This document shows, piece by piece, positions 17,595 to 26,903 of a stretch of DNA of 64,000 nucleotides (within the stretch, counting starts at the first letter, position 1; every line of letters starts with the position of its first letter). The notes beneath the pieces are model-generated. The model worked only from the letters and a program-made list of their open reading frames with translations. It did not search any database and was not told the origin of the DNA. This DNA comes from a virus. The DNA is taken from positions 1-64,000 of the IMG/VR virus record IMGVR_UViG_3300022853_001508; one strand, given 5' to 3'. A program made the translations under genes and the position numbers.

Positions 17595-19780
17595 AATTTT
17601 CGTATTAACATTTTATCTGTCTCTAATAACTCATCCACGCGAATATCAACACGCTCTCCTTTGCGCATCACAGGTACAATGTGATTCCCCGTCAATTTTA
17701 CAATGATGGAATCTTCAGTTTCAATCTCAAACACCTCATCAGCTGGTGTGATATCTCGCTTATGCACTTGAACCAAAACGCCGTTGCCTGATTCTGTTTC
17801 AACTGGGTCCCCAGGAACAATATCTCCGATAGGTTTCAGTGAGCCATCTTTCATCAACACCAGCCCATCTTCAGTAACGCAATTACGTGCTGGATTCAAA
17901 AAACGCTCAAAATACAGCCCGAATTGAATAGGGTCAATCTTAGTGATGTCAAGACACCATGCTAATAAAGAACCAGCTGCAGAGCCTCTTCCACTTCCAA
18001 TTTCAAAACCTCTTTTCTTATAATCTCGAATAATTTCCCAGTTTACAAGGAAGTAGTCAAGCATCTTCTTGTCCTTAATTACTTTTAACTCGTAATGGAG
18101 TCTATTTGTGTACTCATCTACAACCTCTTGTGTTTGTTGTAATTTTCCTTTGGTAAACTTACGTCCGAGCTTTTGCTTGAGTTTCGCAAAAGCCATCTTT
18201 GTGATAATGGTTTCCGTGTCCTCTGCTCCTGCCCAATCTATAATGTCTTTCGTTGGTTCGTAACGAGGGTATTTTTCAACCCCTACTTCAAATTCAAAAT
18301 TGCAACGCTCAGCCAGCTTCAAAGTGTTATCCATGAATATCTGTAGAATGTTGTGCGGGTAATTGTATCCAAATTTTGAATTCAGAACATAGTAGTCTTT
18401 TCTCGACAAATAATACAGATTTCTTCGTTCCTCTAAACGACACTTATCCATCCCTATTTGTTGTTTTATAGCGGAAACAGTGTCTTGCAAAGACGCTTCT
18501 TTTTGCTTAACATAATGAACATCATTATCTAAAATCACCATTGCCTTCGTGGCGGATGCCATTTTTAAAACAAAGTTGTTAAATCGCTTTTGCTCACCAA
18601 TCTCTGAAAACTTAATTTCTGCGATATAATCTGGGCCAAATGCTTTTTGTAATCGTTCCCAATATTTAGAAGCTGCCGTCTTTTGTCCTTTAAAAAACAA
18701 ACTTGCGAGATATCCTTGGTAGTTTCCAGTGGTAACAATCAAACCTTCTTTGTTCTCAATTAACCAATCAGTGTGAATACGAGAATACATCCCATCAAAA
18801 CCTTCTGAATGAGATTTAAATATCAGCTTATTAAGGTTTACAAAACCCACTTGGTTTTTAACAATGATTTTTATTGGGTATCCACCTTTTTCTGACTCTT
18901 CGGAGCCAACAGTATCGTTGAGATAGATTTCAATTCCAAATATTGGCTTGATTCCGTATTTTTCAGCTTTCTGTGACAACTCTAGACTGCCTGACATGGT
19001 TTCGACATCAATAACAGCGAGAGATGTGTGCCCTAGTTCTTTAGCACGCTTAAGATAATTATCAATACTACCTGAGCCACGAAGCAAGCTATAGTGAGTG
19101 TGACAAGAGAAATGAACTAACGGCTTAGCTTCCTCTTCTGGGGATACCGATACGTGGGCAACACTCTCAGAAGAAAACCCATTAGAGGAATCGGAAGGAA
19201 GTTCTTTAAATCCGAAAATGCCAAGCCGTTGAAGTTCAAAAAAACATTTAGCGGTTGCTTGCACATCGAAAAATGCGTTGTGAGCACCTAAAAAGTCTTT
19301 CCCAAAAAGCTTATTATGGAGCTCAATAAGTTTTGGAAATTTATAACCCCGACGACCCCTTAATTTACAAAAGTCAATTGTAAGCTTCATCGTGTCAACG
19401 GGAAATATTGAAGCTAGATTGTGACTCATCGATGCTCGATGAAATTCACACCCCATAATTCCAAGGTCAAAATTGATATTATGTGCTATGAGGTAATAGT
19501 TACGCTCTAGAGCAATTTTAAACTGATTTAAGGCATCAAGCATAGAAATTCCTTCTGCGTGCGCCTTTTCGTTTGATATGCCGTGTATTTGAACGACTTC
19601 GTGAGGAATGTTGTATCCTTCAGGTTTAATTATAAGGTCGTGCCTGGATATTTCGCTGCCGTCTTGTGCATATTCAACCCAGGCTAACTGTACTAGTCGA
19701 GGCCAGTTATCTGCATCTGTCCAAGGTGCGTTAAACCGTTTTGGCCTGCCAGTAGTCTCTGTATCGAAGACTATATACAT
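17591..19780 (-). CDS. dnaE: 3'-5' exonuclease-PHP-DNA polymerase III alpha, N-terminal piece with intein N half
   Basis: 729 aa. Residues 1-190 are a DnaQ/DEDD exonuclease (YIVFDTETTG, HNINFDLGIMG, HNAFFDVQAT). Residues about 225-300 start the PHP domain (HFSCHTHYSLLRGSGS). The polymerase part follows, with GSGRGSAAGSLLAWCLDITK and ERFLNPARN. The last 96 residues, from Cys634 (CVTEDGLVLMKDG; block B TGNHIVPV), are a split-intein N half. Exonuclease fused in front of PHP-polymerase recalls PolC-like arrangement, though the order of motifs is DnaE type. After both splices the enzyme would be about 1350 aa. It would be the phage replicative polymerase. No late promoter motif precedes it. Confidence 0.9.
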   Translation of the reverse strand: MYIVFDTETTGRPKRFNAPWTDADNWPRLVQLAWVEYAQDGSEISRHDLIIKPEGYNIPHEVVQIHGISNEKAHAEGISMLDALNQFKIALERNYYLIAHNINFDLGIMGCEFHRASMSHNLASIFPVDTMKLTIDFCKLRGRRGYKFPKLIELHNKLFGKDFLGAHNAFFDVQATAKCFFELQRLGIFGFKELPSDSSNGFSSESVAHVSVSPEEEAKPLVHFSCHTHYSLLRGSGSIDNYLKRAKELGHTSLAVIDVETMSGSLELSQKAEKYGIKPIFGIEIYLNDTVGSEESEKGGYPIKIIVKNQVGFVNLNKLIFKSHSEGFDGMYSRIHTDWLIENKEGLIVTTGNYQGYLASLFFKGQKTAASKYWERLQKAFGPDYIAEIKFSEIGEQKRFNNFVLKMASATKAMVILDNDVHYVKQKEASLQDTVSAIKQQIGMDKCRLEERRNLYYLSRKDYYVLNSKFGYNYPHNILQIFMDNTLKLAERCNFEFEVGVEKYPRYEPTKDIIDWAGAEDTETIITKMAFAKLKQKLGRKFTKGKLQQTQEVVDEYTNRLHYELKVIKDKKMLDYFLVNWEIIRDYKKRGFEIGSGRGSAAGSLLAWCLDITKIDPIQFGLYFERFLNPARNCVTEDGLVLMKDGSLKPIGDIVPGDPVETESGNGVLVQVHKRDITPADEVFEIETEDSIIVKLTGNHIVPVMRKGERVDIRVDELLETDKMLIRKL
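17594..17881 (-). mobile_element. split intein 1 of DnaE, N half (96 aa)
   Basis: Begins at Cys after FLNPARN and runs to the stop. Block A CVTEDGLVLMKDG, block B KLTGNHIVPV. It lies just N-terminal to the catalytic PDLDIDF motif, so no active polymerase exists before splicing. Confidence 0.8.
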
Positions 19781-20016
19781 GTTGTTGAATTAGTGTGTTG
19801 CCGAAGCAAATATAATTCAATTTTAAGTTATAATCCAACTTTAGTTTAAAACTAATTCATTGAATCTATGAGGATTGAAGGGTTAATTATACTAATTAAC
19901 AGCTGTTTAGCCTGTCGTGAGACTACTTAAATTTATTGTTGGATAGCCGTTGTAATCCCAGTTTGGAGCTCGTGTTGTCATTCATCAACATAATCATACC
20001 GACGTTGATTGACAAG
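19781..20016. other. 236-bp gap upstream of dnaE
   Basis: No convincing gene. It contains an AT-rich palindrome (TTAATTATACTAATTAA) and, on the minus strand, a 24-codon open frame starting MIMLMNDNTSSK. No late-type motif or terminator is seen. It presumably holds the dnaE promoter. Confidence 0.4.
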
Positions 20017-20271
20017 TTATTCGTAATCTGAGTCGTAGTCTTGTCGTTGCTTCAGAATGTCTCTAGATAAATCTTTTAAAGCAGCATGTATACGCCGAAG
20101 GCGGGAACGACTTCTCGTTCCCGCCGATTTCGTTTTTCGGTAGCTGTAAAATTTAGTTACATCAGTGGAATAAAGGTCCTCTAGTTCCTCTATAATCTTC
20201 GCTAGTTTACGCTTTACACTGTACGTGTCATTAACATTTGAGTGTTCATCAAACTTACTCTTCCTCGTCAT
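20017..20271 (-). CDS. small basic protein after portal, 84 aa
   Basis: ATG 20271 (MTRKSKFDEHSNVNDTYSVK) overlaps the last codons of the portal gene; a TTG upstream at 20283 is less likely. Residues 15-40 are an acidic helix, and residues about 45-65 are Arg/Ser-rich (KSAGTRSRSRLRR). In T4 small prohead-core proteins follow gp20, but this basic protein does not visibly match gp67 or gp68. The Arg-rich codons contain an unusually strong GC-rich inverted repeat. Confidence 0.55.
   Translation of the reverse strand: MTRKSKFDEHSNVNDTYSVKRKLAKIIEELEDLYSTDVTKFYSYRKTKSAGTRSRSRLRRIHAALKDLSRDILKQRQDYDSDYE
20096..20132. other. GC-rich inverted repeat inside coding sequence
   Basis: GGCGGGAACGA at 20100-20110, loop CTTC, then TCGTTCCCGCC: an 11-bp perfect stem, with CGAA and TTCG able to extend it past a 3-nt bulge. 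It is very GC-rich in an AT-rich genome. Confidence 0.7.
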
Positions 20272-23200
20272 AGTCTTCTTCAATTATTTCCATATCAGAA
20301 TTTTGCCCAGTTTCAGATATTATTTGGTCAATCTCATCCATTATATCTCTAGCTTTTCTTGCTAAATCATTACTGGTAGAGACAAGAGGGTTTCCTTGAA
20401 CTCTTTCTTTTATTACTCCTTTTGGTATAATGTAATTTTCAATATTTTTCTCAGATTCTTTTAAATTTCCCTTTATCTCACTAATCATTTTATCAGTCTG
20501 ACTGATAAATTCTTCGTTTGATTTAAACAAAACGTTTTTTTCTCTGTCTTTCTTTTCTTCCTCGCTTTCTTCCGTAAATACTTCTTCATCGGTTTCCTCA
20601 AGCTCTTTAAGCAAGTCATCAATTGCACTATCAACACGCTTGTTGTGACCTTCCCAAATGCGTTCTCTTTTAGTTTCTGATATAGGCTCGCTATCACTTA
20701 CTGGAGGCGCTCCTCCTGCATCGCCTCCAACTTCATCTCCACCTCCCATATCAAGGTCTCCAGATGGGTCTCCAGCCAGCGAGTCTCCTCCTCCGCCAAA
20801 GCCTCCGCCGCCGCCGCCGCCGTCATCTCCCATTAAATCTTCGTTCTCAGCGTTTTGGAGTGCTTCTGCTGCTCCTGGGATTTCAAATTTATCATCCAAA
20901 TCTTTGAACAATCCAATCTTTTTGTATGTCTGCGGAGCAAATTCAATCTCCGTAAACAGTTTCCTTTCAACTTTTTTCTGACGAAGCATTTTCTTGATAT
21001 CCTTTTCAGAAAATCCAAGAATGTATTTCATACCCCAAGTGTAAGAAGCAGGTGAGTAGATATCTTGTGACACAAACAATGTAAATACTTCAAGTCGAGA
21101 TTTCATCGTCTCTAGCTTCAACAGCTCTTGTTGAGTAGAAGGGTTTGTGAGTTTTAAATCAAAATCATTAATCTCGTCTTCATGCCCAAGAAACGCTAAG
21201 TGAATTTTACCAATTCGACGAAGTTCCATTAGAACTTGCTCCTGGATTCTATTAATGGTCCTAGCAAATCTTAAATCTGCTTGAGACAGTGTTGGCCCCC
21301 CAGGTAAATTCTCAGCATAATTCAAATAAGTTTTTGGAACCTTTAACGCCGCGAATAGTTTATTTTCTAAATATTCAATATCTTGAATGTCACCTAGATT
21401 GCTATTTTGTGTAAAAACTCCGACAGAAAGTGCAAAATTATGGTGGTCATGTAGTTCATGATTTCCATCTACAGTTATTGTGCCTGTGTCTTGAGGTGTT
21501 TCTAGCCACTCAATCGATGCCACTTTATGATTAAATAATTCGGCTTTTTTCGTGAAATCTCTCCAGTTAGAATACCCAAATGACTTCATCATCTTCACTA
21601 AGTTATTGTGGGTGAAAGATGACATTTTCTTCAATTGCTTGTTCCCTTTGTTTATGTTGTTAAATTCAGACATAAACCCAGAATTAGAGACATTAATGTC
21701 TCGTAGAATGTTGGTGGCACTCATGCCGTCTTGAAAACGAGAGACCACAAACTCCAACATTACATCGTTGTAATTTATTTCTTGTTTTTCTTGAATGGCT
21801 TCACGCAGAGAACCATCGGCCCATTGTTTAGAAGCGGCAATAGATGATTTTAGACGAGAAGAAGATGTTTTTCTTGCTTTACGATATCCAGCTATTCGTT
21901 TCTTTTCAAAATCAGCTTTAAAATCTTCATCTTGCAGTAGCTCTTGAATTCGTTCTGTTGCTTTTTCTAAGTTGATTCGTGCTACTACTCTTTTAGATTC
22001 TAATTCTTTCTCAGAGATATTATCCCAATACTTATTTCTACCTTCTTTACGCTCTTTTTTATAAGAAGCATACATAGATTGATGAAGCATAACATGGTCA
22101 TGGAAATTCATTAATTTTAAATTCTCTGGAGAATTATTGTATCGGTCAAAATCATAATGATGAATCACGTTTTTGTTTTCCACATTTTTTTGATAAACAT
22201 GTTCCTTGTGCAAATTGCGCTCATACATGTAATTATGAACCATACGATGTGTATACTCCCAGGATTTGCTTTGGTGGTCCCACACTTGTTCATATGTTTT
22301 AGCTTTAGGTTTGTTTTTGAAAATCTTCTGAAACCTCTTCTCAAAACTCCACATAGAATCTCCTTCTTCAAGATTTTGTGCTTCTTGTATACCTTTAAAA
22401 CGAGTAGGGAACTTGTGGTCAGGTGTAACAATAACAGACTCTCCGTTGTCAAAAGTCAATTTCATTACTTTAGCGTCTTTACGAGTAACTCCAGCCCATG
22501 TAATTTTTCCTGGAACTATTACTCCAGTTTCTGGATTTATACTGTAAGTCCAAAGCTGTTTTCCTTCATCACGCTCTTTAATGATTTCCTGAAGCTCAAG
22601 GCTTCGACCATCAAGAAGGTTGATTTTAGTATCTAGAGCCAAACAAGCTCCAGGAAGTGTGTCAATTTTTGTGCTCTTGTCACCACGAACTGGAATAAAA
22701 TAATCTTCCGAGATATTCATTGGGTCATAACGATAACTCATATTGCCGTCGTTCTGATTCACAATAGGCTGTTTTTTAACTTGCTTTTGGATACGCTGCA
22801 TGTATTGCTTAACATCAGCATCCTCCAAGTTGCCTACCTCAATGTAGAATATTCTACGCTCTGGAGCTCTTGTGATTCTATAGACCAACATTGAGTCCTC
22901 AGCGAGCTGTAGTTGCTTCCAAAGTTTTCTAGCAGGGTCTAAGATAGAGTTGTGAACGACTATCCCATTCGCATAGAAATTATGGTGTTCATGCTCTACG
23001 TGGATATCATAAACCTGCTCTGCTTTTTCAGAGTTCTCAATAGAGATGATTGGAGATAAGATGAAACCACTATTAATCCTATTTGATAACTCATGTTTTG
23101 CTGCTTGTTTAATTTTAGAGTCATAAAAGTAGAAGTAGAAACTTTTCTTTCTTTTGTATTCTTTTCCCCAAAAAACAACAGAACTTCTATCTCTTGAACA

Positions 23201-24718
23201 GATTTTGCCAGTCTTTCTACCTATTGATTGTAATAGCGTTTTTAAGTCTTTTACTAAAATTTCATTTGCTAATTCTATTGTGTATCTTTTACAGTTCCAC
23301 TCGTCAATATTTACAGAACCATCAGCGTCTATAATGCCTTCTATTAAAGCTTCTCTTATTTCTAATGACGCCTCAAAAATCCAACTAGGCAATCTTTTAA
23401 TATAAACATTTCCTTTAAACCCGTTATTTTCGAGAATATAAGAAAGCAACTTTGAGTTACATACTGTTTGAGAAAATTCTAAACTACCCTCTAAATTTGC
23501 GTTTTTAAGGTTTATAGTGTCTTTTCCTGAAAACTTCTTCAAAAGTGAAGCGTATTTTTTATTTAAAGATTCGTCAATACCTCGTGCAAAAAAAACAGAA
23601 TCGTTAAAAACCCATCCATCTCCTAGTAAAAAACCCCATAGCCTTGCAAAATCAACATCAACAACATCAGGGATTAAATCAATGTTGTTTTTATATCCGT
23701 TGAAGTTTCTCTCTTCTTTTAGTTCTTTATTTAAAAAAATATCTACCCCTGAAGGGTTTTCTCCAGAATCTATAACAAGCAGATTTCCTAATCTTAAATC
23801 GTCAACTTGTTTGTATACGAACCCACCATCCTCGTACACCATAAAACTGTGCTCCTCAGAGGTTTCTATTTCATTATTCTTTGTTCTAATCTTTATAATT
23901 TCTTTTTCACCAGAACAAATTGTATCTAAGACTTTTGTGACTTCTTTTTTTTGTGTGTCAGAGTTAAATGAAAAAACTAAATCTCCTTTCTCTATATCTT
24001 TTATAAACTTATACCCTGTACTTGTCTCTATATAAGTGTCGTGCTTCAAGCACCGTCCGTAAGGAAGTTTTCTAGTATCCTCAATAAGCCTGAAATGGGC
24101 AACCTGCCACGATTCAAAGTAATCTTGCGTTGTTTCCCAGCGGAAACGTACAGAACTTGCTGTTCCATCGAATCCTTCTTCACGGTGAATTTCTTCTTGA
24201 GGAAGAGTCATGAAGTCATAAATACCTTCGTCTTTATGGACATGTAAGTGAACGAAATAATCTCCATACTTAATAAGGTCTCTAATCCATAAACTCAAAT
24301 TGTAATCGATATTCATTCTGTTATGGAATAAATCATCTAACTTAGATTTGATTCTATCATTGGAGCTATAAACCTCTAAAATGTTTCCACGCTCGTTTCT
24401 TGTGAGACATTCGTCTCGAATTATATCTAATGCGGCAGACACCTCTGGAGACTGGTCCATTGCACGATAATCATGATAAGAATTGACACGGTCTGTGTCA
24501 TAATAAATAGTTCTGGTGTATAGGTCATGACTGATTTTATTTACTTGCCAATCAAGGTACTGCTGTTGAAAATCCTCTAATGAACCAAAAAGACCTTGCG
24601 AGGGAGTGGATATTCCAGGCGGTTGCCCTTGTGCGTCCATAGGAGGAGTGCGTCGCTTGTTATTGTTAACAGCGTCATAGACTCTTTGAAATATACTATT
24701 ATTGCTTTCTTGTGCCAT
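20255..24718 (-). CDS. gp20: portal vertex protein (T4 gp20-like) with two inteins
   Basis: 1487 aa precursor, about 705 aa after removal of inteins at residues 223-590 and 692-1105. Extein motifs fit gp20: YDTDRVNSYHDYRAMDQSPE near residue 73, LIKYGDYFVHLHV, YRITRAPERRIFYIEVGNLE at 613, SNLGDIQDIEYLENKLFAAL after intein 2, then LPGGPTLSQADLRFARTI. The portal is a dodecamer at the packaging vertex that nucleates the prohead and docks the terminase. The C-terminus is longer than in T4, with a Gly-rich acidic stretch at about 1280-1330 and charged helices. It sits immediately downstream of terL, the T4-like order. Confidence 0.9.
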   Translation of the reverse strand: MAQESNNSIFQRVYDAVNNNKRRTPPMDAQGQPPGISTPSQGLFGSLEDFQQQYLDWQVNKISHDLYTRTIYYDTDRVNSYHDYRAMDQSPEVSAALDIIRDECLTRNERGNILEVYSSNDRIKSKLDDLFHNRMNIDYNLSLWIRDLIKYGDYFVHLHVHKDEGIYDFMTLPQEEIHREEGFDGTASSVRFRWETTQDYFESWQVAHFRLIEDTRKLPYGRCLKHDTYIETSTGYKFIKDIEKGDLVFSFNSDTQKKEVTKVLDTICSGEKEIIKIRTKNNEIETSEEHSFMVYEDGGFVYKQVDDLRLGNLLVIDSGENPSGVDIFLNKELKEERNFNGYKNNIDLIPDVVDVDFARLWGFLLGDGWVFNDSVFFARGIDESLNKKYASLLKKFSGKDTINLKNANLEGSLEFSQTVCNSKLLSYILENNGFKGNVYIKRLPSWIFEASLEIREALIEGIIDADGSVNIDEWNCKRYTIELANEILVKDLKTLLQSIGRKTGKICSRDRSSVVFWGKEYKRKKSFYFYFYDSKIKQAAKHELSNRINSGFILSPIISIENSEKAEQVYDIHVEHEHHNFYANGIVVHNSILDPARKLWKQLQLAEDSMLVYRITRAPERRIFYIEVGNLEDADVKQYMQRIQKQVKKQPIVNQNDGNMSYRYDPMNISEDYFIPVRGDKSTKIDTLPGACLALDTKINLLDGRSLELQEIIKERDEGKQLWTYSINPETGVIVPGKITWAGVTRKDAKVMKLTFDNGESVIVTPDHKFPTRFKGIQEAQNLEEGDSMWSFEKRFQKIFKNKPKAKTYEQVWDHQSKSWEYTHRMVHNYMYERNLHKEHVYQKNVENKNVIHHYDFDRYNNSPENLKLMNFHDHVMLHQSMYASYKKERKEGRNKYWDNISEKELESKRVVARINLEKATERIQELLQDEDFKADFEKKRIAGYRKARKTSSSRLKSSIAASKQWADGSLREAIQEKQEINYNDVMLEFVVSRFQDGMSATNILRDINVSNSGFMSEFNNINKGNKQLKKMSSFTHNNLVKMMKSFGYSNWRDFTKKAELFNHKVASIEWLETPQDTGTITVDGNHELHDHHNFALSVGVFTQNSNLGDIQDIEYLENKLFAALKVPKTYLNYAENLPGGPTLSQADLRFARTINRIQEQVLMELRRIGKIHLAFLGHEDEINDFDLKLTNPSTQQELLKLETMKSRLEVFTLFVSQDIYSPASYTWGMKYILGFSEKDIKKMLRQKKVERKLFTEIEFAPQTYKKIGLFKDLDDKFEIPGAAEALQNAENEDLMGDDGGGGGGGFGGGGDSLAGDPSGDLDMGGGDEVGGDAGGAPPVSDSEPISETKRERIWEGHNKRVDSAIDDLLKELEETDEEVFTEESEEEKKDREKNVLFKSNEEFISQTDKMISEIKGNLKESEKNIENYIIPKGVIKERVQGNPLVSTSNDLARKARDIMDEIDQIISETGQNSDMEIIEEDYDEEE
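21404..22645 (-). mobile_element. portal intein 2 with HNH endonuclease
   Basis: Residues 692-1105 of the portal precursor, 414 aa. Begins at Cys (CLALDTKINLLDGRS), block B VTPDHKFPTRF, ends GVFTQN before Ser+1. The central domain has an HNH_3-like segment VIHHYDFDRYNNSPENLKLM with HDHVMLHQ, followed by basic DNA-binding helices. The penultimate residue is Gln, not His. Confidence 0.85.
22949..24052 (-). mobile_element. portal intein 1 with LAGLIDADG endonuclease
   Basis: Residues 223-590, 368 aa. Begins CLKHDTYIETSTGYKFIKD, block B ETSEEHSFMV, block F YDIHVEHEHHNFYANG, ends IVVHN before Ser+1. Dodecapeptide motifs LWGFLLGDGWV and LIEGIIDADGS mark a LAGLIDADG nuclease. Confidence 0.9.
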
Positions 24719-24747
24719 TTTTATTTTTTATTTCATGCCTCTTTGCA

Positions 24748-26505
24748 TCACCCAACCAGCCATGAAAGGTCGTTTGGGTCGTCTTCATCAGCTTCATCGT
24801 CGCTTCCTAACCATAATCCTCCTGCTCCTGGAGGGATAAAATTTTCATCAAAATCTTTTTTATCCCGCAACCTTTGTGTTTTCTCGTCTGGAGTTTCTTC
24901 TGCCCCTTCGGAAGAACTAGCGTTGAAAGTCATGGCTTCAAGCATAGATTTGTACATATTCTTAGCATTAACCACATTATAATACTCTGTCTGTCTAATA
25001 TAAAGGGCAATACCATAAGCCATAACTAAGTCATCGTGATATCCTTTCTCAGCTTCCTCTTTTCCGTTCTTTTTGAGATTTCTAACAAACGTTTCCATCT
25101 CGCCAATTAACCGAATTGAGTTCACAGTGGCTGTGGTTTCTCTAAATGCTTCACGCATAGCGTTTACTAATCCTGGTCTAGATTGTGCTGTCGTCTGAAA
25201 CCCTGGAATCCCATCGCCTGGATTTACTTTATAATCAATCCATCGAACATGGATTTCTTTGATAGATTTTGATTCATAAAGTCTTGGATATTTAAGTTGA
25301 TTTCTCAGTTCAAAACATGTTACGAGGCCGTGATTGTTGGCCTCGACAACCACAAACGCCGTATTGTAGTACATTGCAATTTTCTCAATGTAACGAGCGA
25401 ACACATCTGGGTCACATTTACCCTGGTATTCCGCTACTTGATTAAGAGTGTCTACATCTAAAACTTGAATAGTTGAATAATCATCTCCTCTATAAGCAAC
25501 GTCGCAAGCCACAATATATTTAGCCTGTAGTTTTGGTGCTTCGAAAATATGACAAGGCTGGACAGTCCCAACTAGATTATGACTTTCTGCTGTCACATCA
25601 AAATACACGACGGGCCTGATGTTTTCAGTCTCAATTCGCTGTCGTTGTCTGGCAATTAAATCTGGGTCCAACGCTAACAACTTGGAACCTTCAAATGATA
25701 AGTCAAGCTCCTGTGCTATTTTAACTCCATCATACTGAACTTCTTTACATCGCTTTTCATACCAAGGGCTCCAAGGTTTTAAAATACCTTTTGAGTCTTC
25801 TCTATACTCTAAATCAATAGCTGATTTTGGGTTTTCGGTCCAGTGAACCTTAATTGGGTTGAAGGCACCATCTCCGCGTGCGGCGTCGACCCAGAACTTG
25901 TGATATAGATTACCTGTTCCGTTTGGTGTTGAAATAACAATACAGTCTCCTTCTGTTTGCGATAAAGAAGGGGCTGCGGCTGTCCAGATATCATCGTCGT
26001 CTTTAACAAACGCCCACTCATCTAATATTAAGAGAGTAGGAGCGTCTCCACGACCTGCGTTTTTACCAGCTGCCTTAGCGATTGCAATATTCCCATTGGC
26101 GTGCTCGATTTTCATCGTAGCCATAGAAACTTCATCGCGGTTTTTACTATAAATAAAATCAGGAAGATTGATAAAAACATTCTTGACGTGTTTTAGAAAT
26201 CTAACTGCGCCGTCTTGGTTGTTGGCGATAATTACGATTGTCTCATCCAGACCAAATATCATTCTCCAGGCAACATAACATGCGGTAATTACTGATAAAC
26301 CAGTTTGACGTGACTTTAAAATCACATTCCATTTGTGGTCCATGTATGAATCCAGAACTCTCTCTTGATAATCAAAACACTTAATGTTGGCTTGCTGGTC
26401 TTTTAGTACATCATAGGCATAACAAAAACTGTTAATAAAGTAAATAGGGTCCATCGAACACTCCATTAATTCAGCTTCCTTGTCTAATATCTTAGTTTGT
26501 TCCAT
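24748..26505 (-). CDS. terL: large terminase subunit (T4 gp17-like)
   Basis: 585 aa from ATG 26505; a GTG six codons upstream is less likely. ATPase: adenine motif around DYQER (46-50), Walker A KSRQTGLS at 64-71, Walker B LLILDEW at about 158-164. C-terminal RNase H-type nuclease: ACDVAYRGDD, VVVEANNHG and GYHDDLVMA carry the acidic residues. It packages DNA through the portal encoded next in the operon and cuts headful ends. The acidic C-terminal tail is DDEADEDDPND. No small terminase is visible next to it. Confidence 0.95.
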   Translation of the reverse strand: MEQTKILDKEAELMECSMDPIYFINSFCYAYDVLKDQQANIKCFDYQERVLDSYMDHKWNVILKSRQTGLSVITACYVAWRMIFGLDETIVIIANNQDGAVRFLKHVKNVFINLPDFIYSKNRDEVSMATMKIEHANGNIAIAKAAGKNAGRGDAPTLLILDEWAFVKDDDDIWTAAAPSLSQTEGDCIVISTPNGTGNLYHKFWVDAARGDGAFNPIKVHWTENPKSAIDLEYREDSKGILKPWSPWYEKRCKEVQYDGVKIAQELDLSFEGSKLLALDPDLIARQRQRIETENIRPVVYFDVTAESHNLVGTVQPCHIFEAPKLQAKYIVACDVAYRGDDYSTIQVLDVDTLNQVAEYQGKCDPDVFARYIEKIAMYYNTAFVVVEANNHGLVTCFELRNQLKYPRLYESKSIKEIHVRWIDYKVNPGDGIPGFQTTAQSRPGLVNAMREAFRETTATVNSIRLIGEMETFVRNLKKNGKEEAEKGYHDDLVMAYGIALYIRQTEYYNVVNAKNMYKSMLEAMTFNASSSEGAEETPDEKTQRLRDKKDFDENFIPPGAGGLWLGSDDEADEDDPNDLSWLVG

Positions 26506-26519
26506 AAAGGGTTGTATCA

Positions 26520-26535
26520 ACACTAAATAGCTTAG
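26520..26535 (-). promoter_or_regulatory. weak late-type promoter motif before terL
   Basis: Gene-strand AAGCTATTTAGTGTTG, 14 nt before ATG 26505. Matches the core CTATTTA but diverges after it. Confidence 0.4.
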
Positions 26536-26565
26536 AATTAGTCATTTTTGCCTTACTTTCAGCTA

Positions 26566-26874
26566 TTAGGAACCTATATAGATGCTTGTCGATATATTTT
26601 CAGAAGATTTAAAGCTGAATATACCAGACATGTAAATTGTGTTTGTTGTGATGTTATTAAAATATATTTGATATTCTCCAATGGTTGAAGCTGAAAAACT
26701 TGCTGTATAAACTCCTCTTGGAGCATCAGATATGGCAAAATTAAGAGTGGCGCCAGCATATAAAGAGCCATTTCGATAAAGCTTGTTAACGAAAGTTGCC
26801 CCAGACTCCACATTATTACTGGAATCGGTTGAAACAATGTTTTGATAGATAGTGTCTCCTGTTCTATATGCCAT
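26566..26874 (-). CDS. small beta-rich probable virion protein, 102 aa
   Basis: MAYRTGDTIYQNIVSTDSSN start; alternating hydrophobic strands with Ser, Thr, Asn and Gly, and a strand pair GVYTASFSASTIGEYQIYFN. This looks like one immunoglobulin-like or BppU-like beta domain. The small proteins at 28571-28972 and 28972-29331 have the same style. A virion decoration or tail-fibre accessory role is inferred. It has its own late-type promoter. Confidence 0.6.
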   Translation of the reverse strand: MAYRTGDTIYQNIVSTDSSNNVESGATFVNKLYRNGSLYAGATLNFAISDAPRGVYTASFSASTIGEYQIYFNNITTNTIYMSGIFSFKSSENISTSIYIGS

Positions 26875-26883
26875 TTTAAGAGC

Positions 26884-26901
26884 TTTTTTTATAAATAGGC
26901 G
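26884..26901 (-). promoter_or_regulatory. late-type promoter motif
   Basis: Gene-strand CGCCTATTTATAAAAAAA, ending about 10 nt before ATG 26874. Confidence 0.65.
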
Positions 26902-26903
26902 AG

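Noticed and set aside
12486-19780. Group I introns or frameshifts breaking the polymerase gene
   Set aside because: The break edges encode matching intein blocks A, B, F and G with correct Cys, Asn and Ser residues, and extein joins restore conserved DnaE motifs.
20658-20981. Plus-strand ORF opposite the portal C-terminus
   Set aside because: Its Pro/Ser-rich sequence is the complement of the Gly/Asp-rich portal tail.
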